Positions 10,038 to 19,110 of a DNA stretch of 64,000 bases are shown here, piece by piece. The notes below the pieces were generated by a model. That model did no database searches. It saw nothing but the letters and a program-made list of their open reading frames with translations, and was not told the origin of the DNA. Position 1 is the first letter of the stretch. Each line of letters starts with the position of its first letter. Origin of the DNA: Burkholderia sp. S171 (lineage in GTDB: Bacteria; Pseudomonadota; Gammaproteobacteria; Burkholderiales; Burkholderiaceae). A program made the position numbers and the translations under genes. The stretch lies in contig NZ_LMUF01000026.1 of assembly GCF_009766085.1 (NCBI RefSeq), forward strand, positions 62,460-126,459, in the 5' to 3' direction.

Positions 10038-10406
10038 TGTCCGGGCGGCGCCCCGCTCATAGAGCCGGCGCCGCAAGCTTGTCCGGCCATAGAAGAAAAC
10101 ACCGGATAAGCGACTGATTTGTCGCGTAAAAACAGTCGGCATTCAGTTTGAAAGACCGAGGCAAACAGGCGTAGCGAGAGAGGTTGTCTTCGTCGGTTTG
10201 AAGTGTATCGGCCCATGAAAAAACCAGGGGACCGAGCGCAAGAACGGCACCGGCAATTTTCCCGAATAAGTCTTTTTCAATTTCATCGTCGTGCGCGGTT
10301 GGCAAAAGCAGTGAACAGCAACAAAGCAGCAACCAGCAGCCACCGCGCGCGGCACGCATCTCAATCCGCGGACGTTCCGCACCATCGAACACCTGGAGAT
10401 TTGCAC

Positions 10407-13400
10407 ATGCAAACCACCGACAACGCCACGACTTCCTATGAGGGCGCCTCCGTGCGGCCCATGGGCGCACAGAGTCAGCCGAGCGCCAGCGCGCTCGCGC
10501 CGGACACCACACTGGCCGACTACAAAGTCATCCGCCGCAACGGGACCGTGGTGTCGTTCGAGCCGTCGAAGATCTCCATCGCAGTGACGAAGGCGTTTCT
10601 GGCCGTGAACGGCGGCCAGGGTGCTGGCTCGGCGCGCGTGCGCGAACTCGTCGAACAACTGACGCAGAGCGTTATCCGGGCGCTGGTTCGCAGCCGTCCG
10701 AACGGCGGTACGTTCCATATTGAAGATATCCAGGATCAGGTCGAACTCGCGCTGATGCGTGGCGGCGAGCACAACGTGGCGCGCGCATACGTGTTGTATC
10801 GCGAGAAGCGCACGCAGGAACGCGCGCACGCACCGGAAACGCGCGCGAATGCGCTTGGCATCAACGTGATCGACAACGGCGTGTCGCATCCGCTGGATCT
10901 GGACGCGTTGAAGGCCCGCATCAATGAAGCGTGCGTGAATCTCGGCAGCGAAGTGAACGCCGACCCGATCGTCGCGGAAACGGTGAAGAACCTGTACGAC
11001 GGCGTGCCGATGGCGCAAGTCTATGACTCCGCCATTCTCGCCGCGCGCACCATGATCGAAAAGGATCCGGCGTACAGCCAGGTCACCGCGCGCATCTTGC
11101 TGCACACCATCCGTCGCGAAATTTTGGAAGAAGACGTCTCGCAAGGCGAAATGGCCACGCGCTACGCTGAATACTTCCCGCTGTTCATCAAGCAGGGCGT
11201 GGAAGCGGAACTGCTCGACGAAAAGCTCCAGCAGTACGACTTGAAGCGCCTGGGCGCTGCGCTCGACGCCGACCGCGACCTGCAATTCGGCTATCTCGGC
11301 CTGCAGACGCTGTATGACCGCTACTTCCTGCACAACGAAACCAAGCGTATTGAACTGCCGCAAGCGTTCTTCATGCGCGTTGCAATGGGCCTGGCGCTGA
11401 ACGAAATCGACCGCGAAACGCGGGCGATCGAGTTCTACAACGTGCTGTCGAGCTTCGACTTCATGTCGTCCACCCCCACGCTGTTCAACTCCGGCACGCG
11501 CCGTTCGCAGTTGTCGTCGTGCTATCTGACGACGGTCGCCGATGACCTCGACGGTATCTATGAAGCGCTGAAGGAAAACGCGCTGCTGTCAAAGTTCGCG
11601 GGTGGCCTGGGCAACGACTGGACGCGTGTGCGTGCACTCGGTTCGCACATCAAGGGAACGAACGGCAAGTCGCAAGGCGTCGTGCCGTTCCTGAAAGTCG
11701 TGAACGACACGGCTGTGGCGGTGAATCAGGGCGGCAAGCGCAAGGGTGCGGTGTGCGCGTACCTGGAAACGTGGCATCTGGATATCGAAGAATTCCTGGA
11801 ACTGCGTAAAAACACCGGTGACGACCGTCGCCGCACGCACGACATGAACACGGCGAACTGGATTCCCGACCTGTTCATGAAGCGCGTTCACGAAAACGGC
11901 GACTGGACGCTGTTCTCGCCGGCAACCTGCCCGGACCTGCACGACCTGTTCGGCGCACCGTTCGAAAAAGCCTACGTTGCGTATGAAGAGAAGGCCGCAC
12001 GCGGCGAGATCAAGCTGTTCAAGAAGGTTCCGGCCGCGCAACTGTGGCGCAAGATGCTGGGCATGCTGTTCGAAACGGGTCACCCGTGGATCACGTTCAA
12101 GGATCCGTGCAACATCCGTTCGCCGCAGCAGCACGTGGGCGTTGTCCACTCGTCGAACCTGTGCACGGAAATCACGCTGAACACCAGCGACACCGAAATC
12201 GCCGTTTGTAATCTCGGCTCGGTGAACCTGGTCGCGCACATGAAGACGCAGGCCGACGGCACGCTCGCCCTCGACCACGACAAGCTCAAGCGCACCGTTA
12301 GCGTCGCCATGCGCATGCTCGACAACGTGATCGACATCAATTACTACGCGGTTGCCAAGGCGCGTAACTCGAACCTGAAGCATCGTCCGGTCGGTATGGG
12401 CATCATGGGCTTCCAGGACTGCCTGCACTTGCTGCGCACGCCGTATGCGTCGAAAGAAGCCGTTTCTTTCGCCGATACCTCGATGGAAGCGGTCTGCTAC
12501 TACGCTTACTACGCATCGACGGAACTGGCGCAAGAGCGCGGCCGTTACTCGAGCTATCGCGGCTCGCTGTGGGACCGCGGCATTCTCCCGCAGGATTCGC
12601 TGAAGCTGCTGGCCGAAGCGCGCGGTGGGTACGTGGAAGTGGACGACAGCTCGGCGATGGACTGGACCGAACTGCGTTCGCGGATCGCCAACTACGGCAT
12701 GCGCAACTCGAACTGCGTGGCGATCGCTCCGACCGCGACCATTTCGAACATCATCGGCGTGTCGGCATGTATCGAGCCGACGTTCCAGAATTTGTACGTG
12801 AAGTCGAATCTGTCGGGTGAATTCACGGTCGTGAACGATTACCTGGTGCGTGACCTGAAGGAACGCGGTCTGTGGGACGAAGTGATGGTCTCGGACCTGA
12901 AGTACTTCGACGGCACGTTGTCGCGTATCGACCGGGTTCCGGCTGATCTGCGGGCAATCTACGCAACGGCGTTCGAACTGGACGCGACCTGGGTGGTGGA
13001 AGCTGCATCGCGCCGTCAGAAGTGGATCGATCAGGCGCAATCGCTGAACATCTATATGGGTGGCGCGTCGGGCAAGAAGCTCGACGAGGTCTACAAGCTG
13101 GCGTGGCTGCGCGGTCTGAAGACCACGTATTACCTCCGCACCATGGCCGCAACGCACGTCGAGAAGTCGACTGTGGCTCACGGTCAGCTGAACTCGGTGC
13201 CTTCGGGTAACTCGGGGAACGGCGAGGGCGGTGCTTCAGGCGCGAACGGCAACGGTTTCGGCTCGCAGGGTTCGCATGGGTCGTCGACGGGTGGTTTTAA
13301 CGCCGCTGCGGTTGCGGCACCGGCGATTGTCTCTGCGGCCCAAGCAGAGGCCGATGGTCCGGTCTGCATGATGCGTCCGGGCGATGCCGGGTTCGACGAG

Positions 13401-13418
13401 TGCGAGGCTTGCCAGTAA
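10407..13418 (+). CDS. nrdA: Ribonucleoside-diphosphate reductase, alpha subunit (class I)
   Basis: Large subunit of aerobic ribonucleotide reductase, reducing NDPs to dNDPs together with NrdB. The 1003-residue protein has an N-terminal ATP-cone (VIRRNGTVVSFEPSKISIAV, about residues 38-130) for dATP feedback control, the barrel with active-site Cys in SQLSSCYLTT and CNLGSVNL, and the C-terminal redox pair in DECEACQ. A Gly/Ser/Ala/Asn-rich linker (about 925-985) separates the barrel from that tail. The frame is open 68 codons upstream, but GGAG at 10394-10397 with correct spacing fixes the start at 10407. Confidence 0.97.
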   Translation: MQTTDNATTSYEGASVRPMGAQSQPSASALAPDTTLADYKVIRRNGTVVSFEPSKISIAVTKAFLAVNGGQGAGSARVRELVEQLTQSVIRALVRSRPNGGTFHIEDIQDQVELALMRGGEHNVARAYVLYREKRTQERAHAPETRANALGINVIDNGVSHPLDLDALKARINEACVNLGSEVNADPIVAETVKNLYDGVPMAQVYDSAILAARTMIEKDPAYSQVTARILLHTIRREILEEDVSQGEMATRYAEYFPLFIKQGVEAELLDEKLQQYDLKRLGAALDADRDLQFGYLGLQTLYDRYFLHNETKRIELPQAFFMRVAMGLALNEIDRETRAIEFYNVLSSFDFMSSTPTLFNSGTRRSQLSSCYLTTVADDLDGIYEALKENALLSKFAGGLGNDWTRVRALGSHIKGTNGKSQGVVPFLKVVNDTAVAVNQGGKRKGAVCAYLETWHLDIEEFLELRKNTGDDRRRTHDMNTANWIPDLFMKRVHENGDWTLFSPATCPDLHDLFGAPFEKAYVAYEEKAARGEIKLFKKVPAAQLWRKMLGMLFETGHPWITFKDPCNIRSPQQHVGVVHSSNLCTEITLNTSDTEIAVCNLGSVNLVAHMKTQADGTLALDHDKLKRTVSVAMRMLDNVIDINYYAVAKARNSNLKHRPVGMGIMGFQDCLHLLRTPYASKEAVSFADTSMEAVCYYAYYASTELAQERGRYSSYRGSLWDRGILPQDSLKLLAEARGGYVEVDDSSAMDWTELRSRIANYGMRNSNCVAIAPTATISNIIGVSACIEPTFQNLYVKSNLSGEFTVVNDYLVRDLKERGLWDEVMVSDLKYFDGTLSRIDRVPADLRAIYATAFELDATWVVEAASRRQKWIDQAQSLNIYMGGASGKKLDEVYKLAWLRGLKTTYYLRTMAATHVEKSTVAHGQLNSVPSGNSGNGEGGASGANGNGFGSQGSHGSSTGGFNAAAVAAPAIVSAAQAEADGPVCMMRPGDAGFDECEACQ

Positions 13419-13430
13419 GAGCTAGAAGGC

Positions 13431-13455
13431 TACAGGCCGATGCAATCGGCCTGTA
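13431..13455 (+). terminator. Hairpin immediately after nrdA
   Basis: A perfect 10-bp stem (13431-13440 with 13446-13455) with a 5-nt loop lies 13 bases past the nrdA stop codon. No long T-run follows, so it may act as a 3'-end stabiliser rather than the main terminator. Confidence 0.55.
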
Positions 13456-13477
13456 CTTCAGGTAGTGCTAGAGAGTC

Positions 13478-13800
13478 GAGGCCGGTACGACACGGCTGTT
13501 CTTTCCACAACGGAAGGGGCGGCGGGTTCGGAACCGGCCTTTTCTATTTGTGCTCGCTGAGTTCCGGTAGCCGCAGCGTTTGAAACTTGAGTCGCGGTGC
13601 TCTCAAGCGGTTGCCCTTTCCGCAATCGGCTTGGGCGATCGGATTCGGAGCGAGCCTTTTGTATTGACGCTCGCTGAGTTCAGAAGCTTTACGCCGTTTG
13701 AAATCCGAAGCCGGTACCGAAGATGCATTCGCTGTTTCGACAACGGACCGGGCTGGCGAATTCAGGGCTGGCTTTCCAATATGCATCGACACCGCCGTTC
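13478..13800. repeat. Three degenerate tandem units (about 117 bp) with terminator-like hairpins
   Basis: Three successive segments share an order of landmarks: a CCGGTAC-like start, a TTTCC/GACAAnGG box, a GGnTTCGGA box, GCCTTTTnTATT, then CTCGCTGAGTTC and CGTTTGAAA. The CTCGCTGAGTTC landmark recurs at 13553 and 13670, 117 bp apart; the third unit (from about 13710) is shorter. In unit 1, GGC-GGTTC/GAACC-GCC (13521-13539) followed by TTTTCTATTT is a good rho-independent terminator, probably for nrdA, and GGCCGGT (13480-13486) can alternatively pair with ACCGGCC (13533-13539). No convincing gene was seen here. Confidence 0.55.
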
Positions 13801-13820
13801 CGAGGCGCCGCGCATCCGCT

Positions 13821-15218
13821 TCACCCCCGCGTTCCCCTCGATATCTCATGCCCCGCGTTCTGTGCCAGCTTCGCGGTAATCGGAATCGAAAGAAACGAAA
13901 ACAATCCAACGACCACGAACGCCGGCCAGAAATCCGACCAGACGATCTGCGGATGCCCCTGCAGGTCATGCGAAATCTGCAGCGCGATCCCGCCGACCGT
14001 CACGCCCAACCCCAGCGACACCTGCTGGATAAAACTCCCGAGACTCGTCGCGCGACCCACATCGCGGCTTTCGATCTCGGCATACGTCAGCGAGTTGAGG
14101 CTCGTGAATTGCAACGCCGGGAAAAAACCGCCGAGCAGCACGACGGCCCAGATGACCCACGTCGGCGTGCCCGGATAGAACATGCCGCAAGCGGCGATCG
14201 CGATGCCCGACAGCGCCGCGTTCACCATCAGCGTCTGCCGGAAGCCAAACCGGTGCAGCACGCGCGACGCAAGCGAGCGCATGAACATGCCGCCGAACGC
14301 CGACGCGCAGGTGATCGAGCCGGACTTGAACGCGCTCATGCCGAGGCCTTCCTGCATCGCGAGCGGGAGCAGGAAAGGCACCGCGCCCAAGCCGATGCGA
14401 AACAGCGACCCGCCCACGACACTCGCCTGGAACGTCGGCACGCACAGGAAGCGCAGATCGAGGAGCGGCAGTTTTACGCGTCGTGAGTGCAGTAAATACA
14501 CGATGAAGAAGGCCATGCCGGCGAGCGCCATGGCTGCAGCTGTGCGATTAGAAACCAGCTCGCCGCCGATCAGCGAGAGCCCGAGCAGAAACAATGTGCC
14601 GCCGCTCGCCGATAAAAAGAAACCGAACCAGTCGAGCGGTCCGGGATGCGGCTCGCGTGCGTTACCGATGTAACGGTTGGTCAGGTAGATGCCCAGGATG
14701 CCGATCGGGATGTTGATGAAGAAGATCAGGCGCCAGTGCAGATAGGTGGTGATGAACCCGCCGAGCAGCGGTCCGACCGCGGGGCCGAACATGGCCGGCA
14801 GCGAAAGGTAGTTCATCGCGCGGATGAATTCTGAGCGGCGTACCGAGCGGAAGATGATGATCCGGCCGACCGGCACCATCATCGCGCCGCCTACGCCCTG
14901 GACGAAGCGCGCGAGCGTGAACGGGATCAGCGAGGTGGACGCCGCGCACAAGAGGGAGCCGGCGACGAAGATACCGATAGCGAGTCGAAAGATGGTGCGC
15001 GCGCCGAAGCGGTCGGCGACCCAGCCGCAGATCGGGATGAAGACCCCGAGGCCGAGCACATAACTGGTGACGGCAATCTTCAGCGTGACAGGATCGCGGC
15101 CGAACGCTTTGGCCATTTCGGGGATCGCGGTGACGATGACGTTGGCATCGACGCTTTCCATGAACATCGCGCAGGCGACGATGAGAGGGGCAACGAAAGC
15201 TTTGATGGCTAGCGACAT
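13821..15218 (-). CDS. MFS transporter, DHA2 (EmrB/QacA-like) family
   Basis: A 465-residue membrane protein with about 13-14 hydrophobic helices, likely a proton-coupled drug or metabolite exporter. The start MSLAIKAFVAPLIVACAMFM runs into helix 1 with VDANVIVTAIPEMAKAFG, then the MFS loop GWVADRFGARTIFRLAI between helices 2 and 3 and the antiporter-type helix around FVQGVGGAMMVPVGR. These are features of DHA2/EmrB permeases. Substrate is unknown; no membrane-fusion partner or outer-membrane channel is adjacent. It lies between nrdA and nrdB on the opposite strand. Confidence 0.88.
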   Translation of the reverse strand: MSLAIKAFVAPLIVACAMFMESVDANVIVTAIPEMAKAFGRDPVTLKIAVTSYVLGLGVFIPICGWVADRFGARTIFRLAIGIFVAGSLLCAASTSLIPFTLARFVQGVGGAMMVPVGRIIIFRSVRRSEFIRAMNYLSLPAMFGPAVGPLLGGFITTYLHWRLIFFINIPIGILGIYLTNRYIGNAREPHPGPLDWFGFFLSASGGTLFLLGLSLIGGELVSNRTAAAMALAGMAFFIVYLLHSRRVKLPLLDLRFLCVPTFQASVVGGSLFRIGLGAVPFLLPLAMQEGLGMSAFKSGSITCASAFGGMFMRSLASRVLHRFGFRQTLMVNAALSGIAIAACGMFYPGTPTWVIWAVVLLGGFFPALQFTSLNSLTYAEIESRDVGRATSLGSFIQQVSLGLGVTVGGIALQISHDLQGHPQIVWSDFWPAFVVVGLFSFLSIPITAKLAQNAGHEISRGTRG

Positions 15219-15365
15219 GGAGAACGGAAGGGGATCTCTTCGCGGCGGGAAGCTGGGATTATGGCATCGATATCATGACAGCGACATCGCGAAGTGCCGT
15301 GATGAGCGACGCTTGTGCGGCGCTCGAGCGTCATTCGGCGACGATAAAACTCGAGGAGAACGACG

Positions 15366-15584
15366 ATGGACCCGGAAGATTTGCAGCGTCTTGTCACGCA
15401 GAAAATGCCCTATGGAAAGTACAAGGACCGCTTGATCGCGGACCTGCCTGGCCACTATCTTGCGTGGTTCGCACGTGAGGGTTTTCCTGCAGGACAACTC
15501 GGCCGGCTGCTCGCGCTGATGCACGAAATCGATCACAACAACTTGCGCGAACTGCTCACGCCGCTGCGCGAAAAACGAGGTTGA
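15366..15584 (+). CDS. DUF3820 family protein
   Basis: A 72-residue soluble protein beginning MDPEDLQRLVTQKMPYGKYK and containing PGHYLAWFAREGFPAGQLG, which matches the small DUF3820 family (sometimes annotated as a quorum-sensing-regulated virulence factor). Function is not established. The ATG at 15366 follows AGGAG (15353-15357) with 8-nt spacing. It is divergent from the MFS gene and upstream of the nrdB leader. Confidence 0.8.
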   Translation: MDPEDLQRLVTQKMPYGKYKDRLIADLPGHYLAWFAREGFPAGQLGRLLALMHEIDHNNLRELLTPLREKRG

Positions 15585-15671
15585 AAAGCCGCGTGCAAGC
15601 GGCTGCTGCGGGGTGATTCATGCGTGCATCCAGTGACCTCGCAGCCGCATTTTCACGCTCGAAATCTGCTC

Positions 15672-15737
15672 TTGCATGACGTATTCGTTTGTACTATAGG
15701 TAGTCGTCACGGGCGCAAAACACCCAATATTTTGTGG
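15672..15737 (+). promoter_or_regulatory. nrdB promoter with two NrdR boxes
   Basis: TTGCAT (15672-15677), 17 bp and TATAGG (15695-15700) form a plausible promoter. NrdR-like boxes occupy 15691-15706 (10 of 16 match) and 15722-15737 (13 of 16), again 31 bp apart. As at nrdA, the -10 hexamer sits at positions 5-10 of the first box. Shared geometry at two separate promoters strongly supports joint NrdR control. Transcription from here would give a leader of about 630 nt before nrdB. Confidence 0.72.
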
Positions 15738-16340
15738 TTTTGCCTTTGCGATGACGGCGTCGAGTGCTACACTTTCGACATGGAAACGAGACGCGCGGCG
15801 TAACGTTTTCCGCAGCAAGACGCGTGTAATCGCGACCGCGGCGCAACGGTTTTTAGAGAGTCGGGAAGCACTCGAAAAGCGGGTTGAAGCGGGTCGTTGA
15901 AGCGCATGATCCGCATTCTCACTCGACCGGTTTGAACGAGTCGCGAGCAGCACTTAACGGGACGATGCGCACTGCGCCGAGATGAGAGATGCACCAGGTT
16001 TTCATCGAAGCAATCACGCAGTGAAAGTTGTTCGATCTCTCGCTTTAACTTCCACGCTTTTCTACCTCGCAAATTACGCACGCAACACGATTCACAGCAG
16101 AGCCGAACGATGCAGGCGCTCCAAGCAAAAGCAACGCGGAACGAGCTTGAAGAAGCACCGAACAAGCACTGCATCGAACACGTTCATAGAGACTTCGCAT
16201 GAAGCTTCAAGCAGTGAGCTCGACGCAAAGTGTTGTATGCAAGTAGCAGCGTCAACACTAAAACAGGATTTTTATGAGCAAGCTCTTTTATCGCTCATGG
16301 AAAGATGGTACAAACCGATCTAAATTGATGGTGAGAATTT
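15738..16340 (+). other. Long untranslated leader of nrdB
   Basis: About 600 bp between the NrdR boxes and the nrdB start contain no convincing gene. A 113-codon open frame (15982-16323) exists but has no matching Shine-Dalgarno sequence and an implausible Ser/Lys/Arg-rich composition. The stretch is probably the nrdB 5' untranslated region. Confidence 0.45.
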
Positions 16341-17624
16341 ATGCTCAACTGGGATGACGAGACCACTGCCGTAACTCCCTCGAACGGTTCGCAACACAAC
16401 ATGTTGCGCAACCCGGCGGGTCAGGTTGCCGGCGTCAGCCAAGCATCGCGTGCTGCAGCTCCAGGCACTTCGCACGCGGCCACTCAAGTCGCCGGTCATG
16501 GCGTTCTTCAAGCGGCTCATCAAACGTCAGCGGCACCGAATATTTTTGCGAGCGACTTCGTTGCTCCCGCAGCACCCAGCGCCAGCGACATCGCAGCAGC
16601 AAGTGCGAAGCGGGTGAATGTGGCGGACAAGCGCATCATCAACGGCAAGACCGACGTGAATCAGTTGGTGCCGTTCAAGTACAAGTGGGCGTGGGAAAAG
16701 TATCTGGCGGGTTGTGCGAACCACTGGATGCCGCAGGAAGTGAACATGTCGCGCGACATCGCGCTGTGGAAAGATCCGAACGGTCTCTCCGACGACGAAC
16801 GCCGGATTGTGAAGCGCAACCTCGGTTTCTTCGTGACGGCGGATTCGCTCGCCGCCAACAACATCGTGCTCGGGACGTATCGCCACATCACGGCGCCCGA
16901 GTGCCGGCAGTTCCTGCTGCGCCAGGCGTTCGAGGAAGCGATCCACACGCACGCGTATCAGTACATCGTCGAATCGCTGGGTCTGGACGAGAGCGAAATC
17001 TTCAACGCGTATCACGAGGTCGACTCGATCCGCGCGAAGGACGAGTTCCTGATTCCGTTCATCAACACGCTGACCGACCCGGCCTTCACGACCGGGACGC
17101 TTGAAGCGGACCAGAAATTGCTGAAGTCGTTGATCGTGTTTGCTTGCGTGATGGAAGGGCTCTTCTTCTACGTCGGCTTCACGCAGATCCTGGCGCTGGG
17201 TCGCCAGAACAAGATGACGGGCGCGGCGGAGCAGTATCAATACATCCTGCGCGATGAGTCGATGCACTGCAACTTCGGCATCGACCTGATCAACCAGATC
17301 AAGCTGGAAGAGCCGCAACTGTGGACGCCGGAATTTCGCGCTGAGATCCGCGAGATCTTCCAGGAAGCCGTCGAGCTGGAATACCGGTACGCAGAAGACA
17401 CGATGCCGCGCGGCGTGCTCGGTCTGAATGCTTCCATGTTCAAGAGTTATTTGCGTTTCATCTGTAACCGTCGTTGCCAGCAGATCGGCCTCGACCCGCT
17501 GTTCCCGAACGAAGAAAATCCGTTCCCGTGGATGAGCGAGATGATCGACTTGAAGAAGGAACGCAACTTCTTCGAGACGCGAGTGATCGAGTATCAGACC
17601 GGCGGCGCGCTGACTTGGGAATAA
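16341..17624 (+). CDS. nrdB: Ribonucleoside-diphosphate reductase, beta subunit (class I)
   Basis: Small, radical-bearing subunit of aerobic ribonucleotide reductase. The 427-residue protein keeps the E-x-x-H-x-x-x-Y radical/metal signature in EEAIHTHAY, the later Glu ligand in [13 protein letters not shown] and the E-x-x-H pair in [10 protein letters not shown]. It ends TGGALTWE, the usual interaction tail for NrdA. The first roughly 90 residues (Ala/Ser/His/Gln-rich) are an extension relative to short R2 proteins; the conserved part begins near [17 protein letters not shown]. It is unlinked from nrdA by about 2.9 kb but shares its promoter layout. Confidence 0.96.
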   Translation: MLNWDDETTAVTPSNGSQHNMLRNPAGQVAGVSQASRAAAPGTSHAATQVAGHGVLQAAHQTSAAPNIFASDFVAPAAPSASDIAAASAKRVNVADKRIINGKTDVNQLVPFKYKWAWEKYLAGCANHWMPQEVNMSRDIALWKDPNGLSDDERRIVKRNLGFFVTADSLAANNIVLGTYRHITAPECRQFLLRQAFEEAIHTHAYQYIVESLGLDESEIFNAYHEVDSIRAKDEFLIPFINTLTDPAFTTGTLEADQKLLKSLIVFACVMEGLFFYVGFTQILALGRQNKMTGAAEQYQYILRDESMHCNFGIDLINQIKLEEPQLWTPEFRAEIREIFQEAVELEYRYAEDTMPRGVLGLNASMFKSYLRFICNRRCQQIGLDPLFPNEENPFPWMSEMIDLKKERNFFETRVIEYQTGGALTWE

Positions 17625-17879
17625 GCGAGAGCTAGCGGCAATGGACGCATTGCCGCAACGAATCAAATGCAGACCAGGCGCTCACAGAGGGCGTCGAGTA
17701 GACGGGAAGAATGGCAAACCGGCGCCATTGCGTGCGATCACGATTGCGCGCGCGCCGGCCAACAGGTTTAGGAGAACGGTCGCCTGATGCAAAGTGCGCC
17801 TTGTGGCTTAACAGCCCAAATAGATGACAGGCGTTTTGCGGACCCTTTAGTGGGACGGGCAAACTTCCCCCCGAAATAT

Positions 17880-17976
17880 GCCGTCGGCAGCGCCGACGGC
17901 CCGATCAAGCGATTGCCGGCACCTTCTTCTGGTGCTGACTTAATTTGGCGCGCTGTGCCGTGTGGCACCGCGCGCC
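17880..17976 (+). other. Two strong hairpins upstream of the histone-like gene
   Basis: Hairpin 1 is a perfect 9-bp stem (17880-17888 with 17892-17900) closing a 3-nt loop. Hairpin 2 has 12 pairs and one mismatch (17947-17959 with 17964-17976) and a GTGT loop. Neither is followed by a T-run. They lie in the 500-bp gap between nrdB and the histone-like gene, where I see no credible coding sequence, so they may be part of a structured leader or of the nrdB 3' end. Confidence 0.5.
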
Positions 17977-18131
17977 TTGCCGTATTCATTAGCGTAAGCA
18001 GGCTCCATCAGCGTACGCCGATGAATAATCCGCTTCGCAGCGTGCGTCCTGAGAAGCCCACGCGGGAAGCGGGTTTTGACGAAGGGTGTTGTTTGAACTG
18101 ACTCTCATCTTGAAACCTGAAGGAGAAAATG

Positions 18132-18824
18132 ATGGCATTAGCCAAGAAGTCCGTCGCAAAGAAAGCTGCAGCGAAACCGGCTGTTAAGAAAACGGCTGCC
18201 AAGAAGGCAACGGTCGCGAAGAAGGCACCGGCAGCCAAGAAAGTTGCAGTGAAGAAAGTTGCCGCCAAGAAAGTCGCAGTGAAGAAGGTCGCGGCTAAGA
18301 AGGTTGCAGCCAAGAAGGCGCCGGCGAAGAAAGTTGCCGCCAAGAAAGTTGCAGTGAAGAAGGTTGCAGCGAAGAAGGCTCCTGCGAAGAAGGCAGCGGC
18401 TAAGAAGGTTGCCGCCAAGAAGGCGCCTGCGAAGAAGGCTGCTGCTAAAAAGGCGCCTGCCAAGAAGGCTGCGGCCAAGAAGGCCCCTGCCAAAAAGGCT
18501 GCCGCTAAAAAGGCCGCTGCTAAAAAGGCGCCTGCTAAGAAGGCACCTGCCAAAAAGGCGGCCGCCAAGAAGGCTGCGCCCGCCAAGAAGGCTGCCCCTG
18601 CTGCGAAGAAGGCTGCCGTAGCTGCTGCTCCGGCTGCGGCTCCTGCTGCAGCGCCCGCTCCGGTTGCTAAAAAGGCTCCGGCCAAGAAGGCTGCCGCTGC
18701 GAAGAAGACGGCTGCTGTAGCACCGGCGACGACGGCAACGACACCTGCGGCCCCGGCTGCAACGGTCAAGACGGCGTTGAATCCGGCCGCTGCATGGCCG
18801 TTCCCGACGGGCAGCCGCCCGTAA
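18132..18824 (+). CDS. Histone H1-like, Ala/Lys-rich DNA-binding protein
   Basis: A 230-residue, highly basic protein made almost entirely of KKAxA-type pentapeptides ([12 protein letters not shown] and close variants), like eukaryotic H1 tails and the bacterial AlgP/HctB-type proteins. It should bind DNA non-specifically and act in nucleoid organisation or regulation. The C-terminus changes to an Ala/Pro/Thr-rich stretch ending WPFPTGSRP. Of the two adjacent ATGs (18129, 18132), the second lies 6 nt from AGGAG (18121-18125) and is preferred. The low-complexity DNA is prone to length variation. Confidence 0.88.
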   Translation: MALAKKSVAKKAAAKPAVKKTAAKKATVAKKAPAAKKVAVKKVAAKKVAVKKVAAKKVAAKKAPAKKVAAKKVAVKKVAAKKAPAKKAAAKKVAAKKAPAKKAAAKKAPAKKAAAKKAPAKKAAAKKAAAKKAPAKKAPAKKAAAKKAAPAKKAAPAAKKAAVAAAPAAAPAAAPAPVAKKAPAKKAAAAKKTAAVAPATTATTPAAPAATVKTALNPAAAWPFPTGSRP

Positions 18825-18892
18825 GCGCAGGCTGTAACGCAGTACTTCGACACACGCGATGTGTCTCGTGACCGTGTAATGCTACGCGGTCC

Positions 18893-18932
18893 AAAACCCG
18901 CTCCCGGTGGTTCGCCGGCAGCGGGTTTTTTT
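18893..18932 (+). terminator. Rho-independent terminator after the histone-like gene
   Basis: AAAACCCGCT (from 18893) pairs with AGCGGGTTTT, with CCGG/CCGG pairing inside the loop, followed by a run of seven T. Confidence 0.85.
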
Positions 18933-19022
18933 ATCGACCGTGACAGGGTGACATGGACCGGGGCAGCGGCGGTGCGTTGCCCTCAGTACTCCCAACGCCG
19001 AACGCATACCCGACTCATAGAC

Positions 19023-19063
19023 GAAAAAAAGCGCATGGGCCCGAAGGCGCATGCGCTTTTCTC
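19023..19063 (-). terminator. Bidirectional terminator before the lipoprotein gene
   Basis: AAAAGCGCATG pairs with CATGCGCTTTT within 19025-19060, with A-run and T-run on either side. It serves the minus-strand lipoprotein gene ending at 19111 and possibly the plus-strand side too. Confidence 0.8.
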
Positions 19064-19110
19064 TTACGCCGGCATGACCCGTTCGATCATGCCGGCAGAT
19101 TCTTCATCCG

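Noticed and set aside
11589..13181. 530-codon open frame opposite nrdA, and a 406-codon one at 10143-11363
   Set aside because: Antisense shadows of nrdA caused by high GC at third positions; products are His/Arg/Val-rich with no recognisable domain, while nrdA on the other strand is unmistakable.
13478..13800. CRISPR-like array after nrdA
   Set aside because: Units are about 117 bp, strongly diverged and tandem without unique spacers, and no cas gene is present in the window.
15982..16323. 113-codon ORF in the nrdB leader
   Set aside because: No Shine-Dalgarno, low-complexity Ser/Arg/Lys-rich product, no recognisable motif; treated as untranslated leader.
17787..18101. 104-codon ORF upstream of the histone-like gene
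   Set aside because: Runs through two strong hairpins, has no ribosome-binding site and a random-looking product.
18008..18853. 281-codon Ala/Phe-rich ORF antisense to the histone-like gene
   Set aside because: It is simply the complement of the Lys/Ala repeat (AAG codons read as CTT), giving an FLAAA repeat; not a real membrane protein.
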